From positions 1,798,001 to 1,862,000 of the forward strand of contig JAZGUH010000145.1 of assembly GCA_037893225.1 (NCBI GenBank): a DNA stretch of 64,000 nucleotides, given 5' to 3'. The DNA comes from Hippasteria phrygiana. Its lineage: Eukaryota; Echinodermata; Asteroidea; Valvatida; Goniasteridae. Shown piece after piece: positions 33,901-45,900 of this stretch (its first letter is position 1; each line of letters begins with the position of its first letter). Below the pieces are notes generated by a model. It did no database searches and was not told where the DNA came from. It saw only the letters and a list, made by a program, of their open reading frames with translations. The position numbers were made by a program, and so were the translations under genes.

Positions 33901-36900
33901 CAATGACCTATACACAGCCTGACAATTAACCAATGCAAGACGTGTCCATTGTATTATGAATTAGGTGTTTAACCGCACGCAGCTAGCGGGGCAGACAGGC
34001 TTGGCATGACCATTTTGTTGAGCCAAACCCAAAATGTCAAAAGAAATTTTTCTTGCACCTGGGTCGATTGTGGGTGGGGGTATGATGGAGGACAACGAAA
34101 GGAAATGATATTTCTTACTTTCCTATAAATTAAATGGAAAAATTATGTCGCACTTTAGTGCCTATCTAGGATAAAACTTTGCATAAGCTTTCCTATAATA
34201 TATAAATATATATATATATGTATACATACATACACCATTTTAATATCTATACATGTGACAATGCGGTGAACATACTCACTGGTTTCTCAACAACAATAAA
34301 TTTTTGTACATGTGTGTGATGTATAAAATTGACAATCGCGAGCCAAATGTTTTGGCTTTCACCGTACATCAGTGTTACATGTAATGTGTTTTTGGGCTTT
34401 GGCCGGTGCAAAAACCACGCCAAAATGCACATCGCTTGATGTTTTCCCATAGCACTGGCATTTGTTTGCACAAGCATCAGAAAATCCCGAGCACTGTAAA
34501 TGTGTTCAAACTTCCACCATTCCGGTGTGCAGTGTTTATGGGTTCAACTGGTGTAAAAAGCCGCCCAAATTCAAAGTGCTCGTTAAGTATAACCCTGTCT
34601 GCGGTGTTTCAACGATGTTGTTCGTGATTTTATTAAAAAGTCAAGTAAAAGTATGTTGCTTTTCAATTTGGCATTCTATCTCATTGACACCTACGTTGTA
34701 CGTGGAACACATGATTTGTAAAATGCTGCAGATATGGCCAGAGCTCGACAAATCCCGGGCCCGGACGCCCGGGACAACCACGCCAGGCCTCCGGGCAACC
34801 GGAGTTTCCCGTGCTAGAGCCCGCCGGACCACCAACTGTATTGCATATGTTTTTCAGATAATCAAACTCCATAATCATGGACCAGAACACAGTTACACAG
34901 ATCAGCAGGTACAAGCAAAAATAACATTAAACATTCACCCACAAATAAAGTTTAATATCATCGCCATTCAATGACTTCGTATTCAGAGAAAAATAAGTGA
35001 AATACTCGTTCGCACAGAGCTAGCGGCCATCTTTATGCCACTGGTACCGCGCGCTGTCCATGTACTGGCCGTGCAACAGTTGAACGGAACCAACCAGCAA
35101 CCTCAAAGCGCATGATGTCAATCACTTTTCATAGACATGTTCCCGATCCTTCCAATTATTTTTTGGCTTCAAAAATAACGAAAATAATAACTATAGCAGA
35201 ACATTTCGCGCTTACTATCAGGGATGTATTTCACGGGTTAGTAATTTATTTATACTTTGCGTAAGTTAGACAATGATGGAGGGACCGGGAACTCGTCTAT
35301 GATTGATCACGATGTGCTGAACTAGTTCCTGCCGCATGCTATGAAAAATACAAATGCATAATAGAGGCCGAAACCAGTCTGCACATACGGGTATTATAAA
35401 CATTCAGCGGGCATGTAATTATTCGCGTGATATGACGAGCTGTACCTAGGGTGAAAAGTTTTGATTTTTTTGGGGCTGTAATTTTGTAAATTTAGTAAAA
35501 ATGCTGTATTCTGCTTGGCTATGCCACAACAGAAGTGAAAATGAAACGTTTTCTGATTTCATCTAACACTATGAACATCTTCATCCCTTAAAAATTCGTT
35601 AAAGAGCCACTTTTCCCTTAATTTACCGTGAGCCAAAATTGTCACGGTTTTTTCAACATATTAGGGAGATTAGGAGTCCGTGAAAACACCCTTAGAAAAG
35701 TCCTTTGTTTAGCCGTCCGTGAAAATCCGGTGACTTCAGCCACTAGCCATGCCAGTGCCAGATTGTGTACCGTTAGGTTTTTCACGGTGTTGTGGAATCC
35801 GTGAAAACTCCCGTATTATAATCTTGTGGTTGAGATTGGCAAGTCTGCTGCCTGGCCCTCCAGATAAGTGTTTAGAATGTTTACAATGGAGAGTTTATTG
35901 ACTCCAGGTTTGAGCTTGCCCAACCTACCGAGCGCGCTATTAATTGTTGCCAAGAAAATACGTCTTATGAATAAACATGAACATGGAAGGCTAATACTGC
36001 ATTCAGAACTTGCAAACCTTGCATGCTTGTCGGGATGGCGAGTGACACAATCTGGAGGGTTTTTCGAGGGAAAAAAATGAACAACGAAACGCTAACGTAA
36101 AGCGTTGAGGCATACTTTTTTGCGTTGTCATTGTGTTGTCATAGGCCTATATATTGTAAAAGTATTTATTAATAACAATTTAATTGCTTATTACGTATGG
36201 GTGAATCTGTAAAAGAAAAAAAGCTGTAGAAGGGTCCTCCGTTGCTGCCCAATTCTGACTGGTTTTGACATCATTATTAATAACACAGTATTTTGGTAGG
36301 TACTACACAGCGGGATGCTTGCGGGGGACGTATTAAGCCATGAACCCCAAACATGGCGGGCAGCGCCGGCACTCTGCCCTTAACTTTGCAGTGAAATCAC
36401 CACATAACATGAGACAGGCGATCTATTTATAGTCTACAAAAATGGTGTATTTCCTATCCATGGTAGCAGCTTGAAAATGATAATTTTCACCTAAATTTGA
36501 CCAAATTATTCCGATTGTATTGCAAAGAAGTTGTTTTCAAAACTTAAACTATTGTTGTTACCCTTTTGGTTACCCCCGGTGTAATTGTCATAATTTGACC
36601 CTTAAAACTTCTCAAAATGTGGTTTTTTGTACACTAAGCTATATTTAAATCTATGCAAATTAGTGGGCGTATCCATTTCAACGTTCATTGAGAAATGCTT
36701 CTCTGCACTTGGGGCTGCTCGCACGTGGTTCGTGCCTCCTGCCTGGCCTGTAGCTCTAAATAAATCAGCTGATTCTCATCTCGCGGAATGATGACTCTTG
36801 GTACGTATCTACACAATTCGCTGGTACCCGTCGCTAGTCTAATGGGCGGGCTGAAATAAAATATCCTCCACCCCAAGAGCCCTGAAACCTTTTAAAGTGA

Positions 36901-39900
36901 TTGACAGCTCAACTTTTGCCAGGTATAGATTATTTATACATTGTAATACTATGTAACAAAATGTATACAATGGGTTTAGCTCCAGAGGTTCTTTGTGTAG
37001 GCCGCCCCTGGACTGCAAAGCCTGCGAAAATAAAACAAAAAATATTCCATGCCAACCACACGCGGCATCTGGCCTGGGAAGTACCGGTACATTTATCCAG
37101 CGGGCATTATCACCAGCGAGGTGATGGAGAGATCGAAGTATTGCACAAATCCAGCCAGGTGGAGCTCGACTACCAGTATTTGAAAGTCATCCTGAAGGTT
37201 TCATTAAAAATATTAAAAATTGTCCATCTTTAAAAGGGGAACAAGGGAAATTCTCTGGTCACATCGAACATACCGATTATTATATAACGTACTAGTGGCC
37301 TTCTATTTTTTTTTTCTTATCTGACGAAATCTTGTGGTTAAAAACTCTAGAAGTTTTAGCCAACATTTTGTTTTCGGTTCGGGATCATTCTTTTAAAATG
37401 CTAATTCAATTACAAAAATAAATATGTGATTCAGCAACTCGCAGAAAAATAAATAGGGGAGAAAACTATTTTTTTGGTTTTAAGTATAAGTTTATAATAA
37501 TGGACAAGCTGTCAGTAAATCTGGGATAAGATGAAAAATATATTAAAACGTTCTAAATAAAGTATACAATCAGCGTACTCTGCTGACTCTGCAGACCCCG
37601 CAGACAGCACTTCATTGTAATAAGAAAGGGGCCTATTGTTAAGCAGTTTCATTCACATGCAAATTAGCCACCTCAGCTCTGGCTGGTGGCGGGAACCATG
37701 AAAAGGCTTTGATCCAGATATCCGCAGACTAAGCTTAGACTACGCTGTTTCCCAATATTGATGGCGGGCCATAATATATTGTTTGAAGATGATATAAAAA
37801 AAACTTAAGTTTTGCAACAAATAGTTACGAAAAAATCAAATTGCGCCGGCGCCACGTTTCGGAATCTATCACCAAATTCTGATTTGACCTGAACTTATTG
37901 TAAGTCTAAAAAATGAAAGTCTCACACATTGGATTTGAACACACAAATGCAATCTATTCAAGACTTACAGAAAGCTCCCTGCTTGTTTACTTGTTCCACC
38001 AGCAAACGTGTTTACATTGTACTAGGGGTCGTAAAGGTCAAGGCAGTTACCTAATACCGTTATCTTAATTGAAACACCGTGAAATCTTCAGGGTGGTAGA
38101 TGTTGTTTACCGTTATGTATGACCGATGATAATCCTCAGTGGCCAGGGTCATTAAAAAACCGTGAAAAAACCCTTACGGGATTAGTGCAATAAGCCCCAG
38201 GTAAATATCCGTGAAACATCCCTTAGGGATTTATTTCACGGAAAAGTGGACTTTTAATGGGAATTTAAGGGATTAGATGTTCATAGTGTAAATATGGTGG
38301 TGCTGGGTCTGACAAGAATCAAAAAAAGAACTTCTGTTTTATTTCCACAGTCCATAAATAATACAATTTTATAAAGTTTGCGTTTGTTATTTTCAGGTTC
38401 GAGTTTGGCCGCACAGGACTACCAATTTTTAACATTGGGCTACCATTTTTCTCAGTTGAAATAAAAATGTGTCGAGCTCTGTATAATGGGGAGTGACTTA
38501 ATTTACTATCAGATAATAAATAAGTCTACACACGTGTACAGTGTATTATTGCCAGTGTATGGGGAACGGGGGTGTTTCTACACATTTTGTTTGGGATTGT
38601 AGCTTTCTTTTTTCGGGAAGCTCTCGTCTTCTTCACTGACGGAGGTACAACTGCAATCATCCCCATAAAGTTTGCAAGAAGCACACCCAGGCGATGCCCC
38701 CAGTTTGCCCTCGCTGGAAATTATAGTTTTAAGCCTTTTCCTGAACTTTGAAATTGTTGATGAATGCTAAGTTTTCTTCTGAAGCTTTTGTTCATGTTAA
38801 ACATTTCGAGGTGCCTTTTTGTCTGGGAAATTATTAAAGTTGAGTAATTTTCCCTCCACTTTTTTGTAATAATATGGAATTTTAACATGCTGAATTAAGC
38901 TTAACACCTCCATTTGATTTCCATGTATAAGTATGTGTAAATCCACTTCCTTTTTAAGATGTCTTTTCTTGTATCTTCACATTGTACATATGGAAACATT
39001 TGGGTGTTTTCGAAACCCCGTTCTCCGGCAACTCGGCCGCGAACAGTGTTCTCTAGTTGCCGATTACGAACGCCAACTGTAGAGCGCCCGGCCTCTGGAC
39101 GAAAATTCAAGATGGCAGCCACCGTATTAATATTCCAAATGAAAAGAAAGACAATTATCTTATACGAACAAATTGAAATCCTAGAACGTACAGCAATACA
39201 AATTGGCAGTCCCACTATATTTATGATCACTACGTGTAATGTTATTTTCTTATACTGTTCCTGTTGGACTGAATGAATGCTCCCAAAAATTTACGCAAAC
39301 TCTGTAATGCCTAAAGACCGCCATCTTTGTTCTTGCCGTTCACGAGCACCGTTCATCAGTGGCGTGTTCGTTGTCTTCATTCGAAACGCTCTTCGCGGGT
39401 TCATTCAAAACCAGAACGGGGTTTCGAATACATGTACATGTACCCCAATAACCACACAAGTTAACTTAGACCATGGAGGAATGCTTATGCAGGAGTCCTT
39501 TGTTCTTAATCCACTATAGCCCTTAAAATCAATACTTTACTGAATGCACACCAGCAAGAGCATTTGCATACTTAATGAGGCCCATAGGACTGTGCAGTAT
39601 CTTTACGATGGCTTAGATAGCTAATCCTCTTACACGGGTGGGAAACTTGGAGTTTTTCCCTCTCAGTAAGGTTTGCCCATGAACTGCACTGAGTTTCATA
39701 AGAGTTTTTTTTTTTTACCTTTAAATTGCCATTGTTTCCCTTTTATTTTATTGCAGGTTTTTAGATCATCCTTGTACTTTGATTGTGGCAGGAACAAGTT
39801 TCAGTTTGGCAGTTTTGCCTGAAAGATTTTTTTGAGTGGGGATAAGTATTAATAAAGCCGGGTGTGAACCTGCGGTTAATTTTTGAAACATTATTATTAT

Positions 39901-42900
39901 TATTGTTATTATTACTATTTGTGGGGGAAAGGGTGTGCTCAATATAGGCAGGCATTTTAGTATCCACAAATATAAGTGTAGTTTAAAGGTCAATGATTCA
40001 CTGGACTCTGAGAACAACATATTTATAAATATATACATTTAGTTTTGTATTTTTCATGATTTATTTCTCATTGGTTTTTCTCAGTTTTTCCTCCCATCTT
40101 TTCTTGAAAATCTTGAGATATAGTTTTAATTCTTTTCCCGTTTTAATTCTTCTGAAAATCACGCTTTTCATGTTAAATATTTTGAGGTGCCTTTTTCTGG
40201 GAAATTATATCCTCATGTTTTGTAATAATATGGAATTTCAAGTTTAGAAGACCTCCATTTGAGTTCCATGTATATGTATGTAAAATCCACTGCCTTTTTA
40301 AGATCTCTTTTCAGTCTTGTAGGCCATATCTCCACATTCAGTTGTAACTTTTTGGACTACATGTAATTTGTCCACATTTTACATAATTTATACACACATT
40401 GGGTGTATTCGCCCGCGAACAGTGTTCTCTGTATGGTTGCTAATTACGAACGTCAAAGAGCACTGTATACAGCGCATCGACAAAAATTCAAGATGGCAGT
40501 AACTGTATTAATACTCCAAATGAAAAGAAAGATTATACCAAAATTTTGTAGATTTAGTAAAAACGCTGTATTCTGCTTGGCTATGCCACAACAGAAGTGA
40601 AATGAAACGTTTTCTGATTTCATCTAAATATGGTGGTGCTGGGTCTGACAAGAATCCAAAAAAGAACTTCTGTTTTATTTCCACAGTCCATAAATAATAC
40701 AATTTTATAATGAGCTCGATAAGCTAAATTTTGCGTCATTTCCAAGCAAAATCTCGAACAAGGCATCGTTTTGTGAAATTATCATGCCTCTTTAAAAGTG
40801 TTTACAAAATACTTTGTCGAACTAAAATTTCAGTTAGAAAATTTTACAGAACATTTTCAACATTTATAGTAAATTTCCAAAAATCTCAAAAATCGCTTAC
40901 AATTCACCCCTGACGAATTTTGCAGCTGTTCCTCCGTTCCTATTCTGATTGGTTTTGACATATTATTAACATTATTAATAAAACAGTATTTAGGTAGGCA
41001 CTCCGTTAAAGGGACAGCGGATGGTTTGGTATTGCGGGGGACGTATTAAGCCATGAACCCCAAACATGGCGGGCAGCGCCGGCACTCTGCCCTTCACTAA
41101 GTGACATGAGACAGGCGATCTATTTATAGTCTTAAAAAATGATGTATTTCCTATCCATGGTAGCAGCTTGAAAATTTAAATTTTCACCAGAATTGGACCA
41201 AATTATTCCAATTGTATTGCAAAGAAGTTGTTTTCAAAACTTAAACAACTGTTGGTACCCATTTGGTTACCCCCGGTGTAATTGTCATAATTTGACCCTA
41301 AAAACTTCTCAAAATGTGTTTTTTGTACACTAAGCTATATTTAAATCTATGCAAATTAGTGGGCGTATCCATTTGAACCATTCATTGAGAAATGCTTCTC
41401 TGCACTTTCCCTTGGGGCTGCTCGCACGCGGTTCGTGCCTCCTGCAGATAAACTGCGCAAGGATGCAAATGTTGTTTTGTAATGATAAATATTGTAACAA
41501 GTAGGCTAAGACGTGTTCAAATCAGGAGGTTTCTTTAAATAGAGAAATATCTGTATCGCACTGAATGTGGGCTGCGCCATGCATAGCGCGGTACGTCCTT
41601 GTACTGGAGTGTAGCCCGAGCCCCACGAGCGAGCGTGTGGTCTAGGCCGGATGCTTGCATATAACGGGAAAGTGGTGGGGGCCAGGCCGGGGCAACACGT
41701 CGTAGCCCCATGGGTGTTGCAGCTGGATAACTTGCAGTTTGTAAAATAAAATTACGTCTGCAATGAAAACAAAATCAAACAAGTGTACACATGTAGTTCC
41801 TCCATGGTATTGGTAGTTCGTAATTCCCCCAGCGAAAGAACTAGCTGGGCAGCGCCAACGCGGCATATCTTACCAGTGCGCAATGTTGACAGCACAGTAG
41901 CCTTGTTTCAATGCGGTTTGGCTTCATGCATGTCAGAGGCACGTACAGCCCTTTTTAGTAGTCACGTGCTGCATGCACTAGAGCACGAACTTTTAAATGT
42001 TATTATTACGGCATGGTAAAAACAATGCGAACGTATATCAGATTTACAACTGAGCTGTCCTGGCCCAGAGCGCTTAGGCTGCTTAATTAGTACGGCATAT
42101 TGGTTTTGATAGCTGGGGATCCTGGATCTAATCATGGAGGAGATCGAATCCATTGCCGCGCTGTCCGATTATTTTTTTCCGAAAAGATTTCTTAAGTTTG
42201 AAGTTTTAATCAAATGGTTATTTTTATTTAGGCCTAACGTTAGTAGATTAAATTTTCTTCTCTTTGATTTCAGTGGTTTTTGAGATTTTTTGTAGAAAGG
42301 GAAATAAAGTCCGAGCAGCATCATTTGGTCGATAGTCTGGTTCCAACAGCAAACATTGTGACGTTGAATACTATTACGTCGGGGAACTAGACAGTTTTTT
42401 ACCTAGCATTTGAAAGTCTCGTTACGGCTGCCGTAAAAATAGCCCGTGTTATGTTTATTACGATTGTGTTTTATTGAACGCAGTGGCTATTTTTACGGCG
42501 GCCGAACGCAACTTTCCAATGCTATTGTTACGACATACAATGCGAACGTATATCAAATTTAAAACTGTCTATCCTGCCGGATTGCTTCGGTAGCGTAATT
42601 GGTAAGGCGTCTGATTTTGATGGCCGGGGTCCCTGGATCAAGATTTCTTAAGTTTTAGGTTTTTAATCAAATGGTTATTTTTATTTAAGTAGATTTAATT
42701 GTCTTCACTTTAGTCATATAAAACCATCTTTATTGAGGGTTAACTGATCCAGCAACAGCTGTTCAGACTTTGTGTCATTTTTAATTGTACCCAGGTCAAC
42801 TCGTACCCAGGTCAACTCGTACCCAGGTCAACTCGTACCCAGGTCAACTCGTACTCTGCGGATGATTTAATATTTCATATGTCTTTAAAATATATACATA

Positions 42901-45900
42901 AATCTTTTCCCTCCAGAGACTATATATGACTGCAGTCATGATGTATGATCGTTACTCCCCCACCCCCTCCCAATTTTGTTAGAGGTGTTTAATTAATGAC
43001 TATGCGAACTGTACCATCGCTAAGATTATTAAATTTTTGTACTATCAGTTTCATATTAATATGAAATTACGCATCATATAATGCGTTAGTACGAAGCCCG
43101 GGAAGGGACAGTGAGAAATATTTTTTCCTAGCTGCTAAATCGTTTAAACGATTTAATAAATCGTTCAAACGATTTTTTTAAATTGTTCAAACGATTTACT
43201 TAAATCTTTCAAACGATTTAGCTAAATCTTTCTAACGATTTATTAAATCGTTAACAGACGTAGTCGTACTTTTGTATTTACCCTCTGCCATGTTGAATCA
43301 ATCTCAATTTTTAGGACATTACTGAATCAGTAAATCGTTTGGACTTTATTTTCCTTTAAAAAAAAAATCTCCAACACCACTGAAATCAAAGGAAAGAAAA
43401 TAAAATCTACTTAAATAGAAATAACCATTTGATTAAAAACCTAAAACTTAAGAAAACTTTTCGAAGAAAAAAAAATTAGAAAAATAAATCCGTGGTCGAG
43501 TGGGGTTCGATCCGGGGTCTCCGGGCTCTCAAATCTGACGCCCTACCGCTCGAGCTACCGAAGCGAGCTGACAGGAGGGGCAATTGTAAAACTTATATAC
43601 GTTCGCAATGTGTGCCGTAACCATAGCATTTGAAAGTTGCGTTACGGCTGCTGTAAAAATAGCCACTACGTATCACGAAATACTTCATGTATTAGAATTA
43701 TATACAAAATATTACGTCTCAAACGCCACACGTACATGTACATGTTCATCGATAATGCAATTTTTTTATCAATGGCTGCTCTGCCATTTTCGGCCCAGTA
43801 GGTCACTTTTTGCAAAGATCCTTTCTTCTAGTCTACTAGGGACTAGTTTCCGTTTTACAACTGGCAATTTTCTTTCGCTTTTATGTGCGAGACATACACT
43901 TTTTGTGCCGTACTTGTACGGATTTTAGACCGACTCTTTCAATGCCAGTTTATTTAGTCCAAGTTACTCGGACAACGGAATAACCTGTTCCCAAAAGTCT
44001 GTACGTACTGCGTACGTGTATGTTTGTGCGTGCGTAACCGTGTCATCCGATTCACATTTTGGGAGGAGACTGAATAACGAGCGAGGGCCGCACCGGCCGT
44101 AACGAGTGGCCAACGTGTACGTCTTCTTGCGCTCGCAAAATTATCACTCGTCTCGCAAATTACTCGCAAGAAAGGGGAGCCCCTCGCTCGTTATTGCGAG
44201 GGGCCTCGCACGCGTCACGCAACTCGCTCGTTAGATTTCCCTCGTTCCTCGCTCGTTCTTGAAACTACTTGTGGGCTGTACTGTACATGTACAAGGTCCC
44301 ATTTTCGAAATTTGAGTTCCGTTTAAACGTTTGGGAAAATGTCTAAACGGATTTGATTCTTTTTTTGTTAGACATCTAAACATCACATACTTAGTATGCT
44401 GTCGGTATTCATCGTGGCTACAATGTACATGTATATATGGCACCAGGCTTTTAGCCAGAAAGAATTCTGCTGTTCATACCCCTCCTACTATTTCACCATA
44501 CAAAACCTTACAAAATTTTCATATCCAAATTGTACCATAGCATTAACACACACATGGCAAAACCATACAGTCTAATGCTATAGCAAGCTTATTGACATGG
44601 TAAAACCATACGCATGGTTTTGTGTGGTGAACATGCTTCACTGTGGTGTACAATGTATGCCAAATGGTTTTGTGTGGTGAATATACTTCATTGTGGCTTA
44701 TCAACAGACGACTTGGGCTATGGTGAGTTATATACATTTGTATAATGTATAAAGAGAAACCACCCTACTTCTAAAATGGTATAGGCCTATTCATCAATGT
44801 TTCCCAGTACCAATGAAGTTGTTCACCATACAAAACCTTGCACCTGCCAGCAGACACAGCCTGTACAACCATACAAAACCTTACAGTGCCATACAGAGGT
44901 CAAGTTGATTTACCATTCATCACCTTACATAGTTCAGTACAGGCAAGTCTTTTGACCATACAAAACCAGACAGCTGTCAGGTTTTGTATGGTATACCTGC
45001 TGTACACTCATTGACTCACTGTATGGTTTTTGTATGGTGAATAAACTTTCTTATAAATTGCCTCAAGATTAGGAGGGATTTATAAGGATTAACTAACACA
45101 CTGTCTGATCTTTGATTGTTTTACAGGTGCTTCAAGGTGATCAACAATCGCTGCTTCATGTACGTCGTGCTGTTAGCAGCCGCGTTACACATGATGTTAA
45201 TCTTCTTTGAGCCCCCACCAGTAGGAAAGTAAGTCGAAGAATTTAGATGTAGGGCTGTCCCGAATATACCGAATATTTGAATATTCGATCGTCAACCGAA
45301 TATTCGAATACCTTTTTGCCGGTTCGAATATTTGAGAAAAAAAATGTGCAAGTACAGATATGACTCTGATGCTATTTTAATAGAAAAGGTACGGCGCTTA
45401 TAGTGTCAAATGCTGCATTTTTGTCGACGGAATGTATTTTTTTGGGGACGGAGGTTTATTGTTCCCATCCGTAAAACTTTCTAATACATATAAATAATTT
45501 ACTGCAAAAACCCAGTAATTGTGCACATAAAACACCAGCGTGCTTTGCGTGTAACTTTTTACCGGCGCGGCATTCAATTGCAGCTGACCCGTGAAAAACT
45601 TGATCGGCGCCTACTGGTATAGAATATTCGGTCAAACCCAGTTTTGAATAATCGAATACTAAACTATTCGAAAATGAACAGCCCTATTTGGTTGTAATAT
45701 CACTAGTTGCATCAGCTCTACTAGTTTGTCGATATTAAAGGCAGAGCTGTAGTCAAGTCCTAATCTAAGTTTACTGCAAAACAGACTACGAGTCCAGAAT
45801 TCAAAACAAGTGGAAATTTGGACTGGGGTTGAGCCTTGGCTTAAAAGTAGAGTTGAAGCTAGATTCTTAAGTACTTTTTGAATATTGTATGGTCTTAAAT

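Larger units (their letters stand above)
35567..38288. mobile_element. 2.7 kb TAA-flanked insertion with inverted ends
   Basis: Begins CACTATGAACATC and ends GATGTTCATAGTG, flanked by TAA at 35564-35566 and 38289-38291. The imperfect inverted ends extend about 50 bp (CCCTTAA and CCACTTTTCC shared). The uninterrupted target is at 40553-40712. A 3-bp TAA duplication fits the PIF/Harbinger superfamily, but no transposase is visible. CCGTGAAA-type motifs cluster near both ends. Confidence 0.88.
30717..45126 (+). other. TPCN-like: Intron 2, 14.4 kb
   Basis: GTAAGT at 30717 and TTTTACAG ending at 45126. Phases match (two bases, then one), so no further coding exon is needed here. It holds the 2.7 kb TAA-flanked insertion, two families of duplicated segments, tRNA-SINEs, palindrome arrays and dispersed repeat X. 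30900-32300 and 32700-34180 contain no recognisable feature apart from homopolymer runs (G run at 33580). Confidence 0.8.

Noticed and set aside
36901..37233. 110-codon ORF as a missing channel exon or as a transposase
   Set aside because: Exons 2 and 3 already join in frame without it, and it shows no transposase or channel motif. It lies inside the 2.7 kb insertion.
43135..43252. CRISPR-like array
   Set aside because: Units are palindromic and imperfect, the intervals are only a few bases long, and the DNA is an animal intron.
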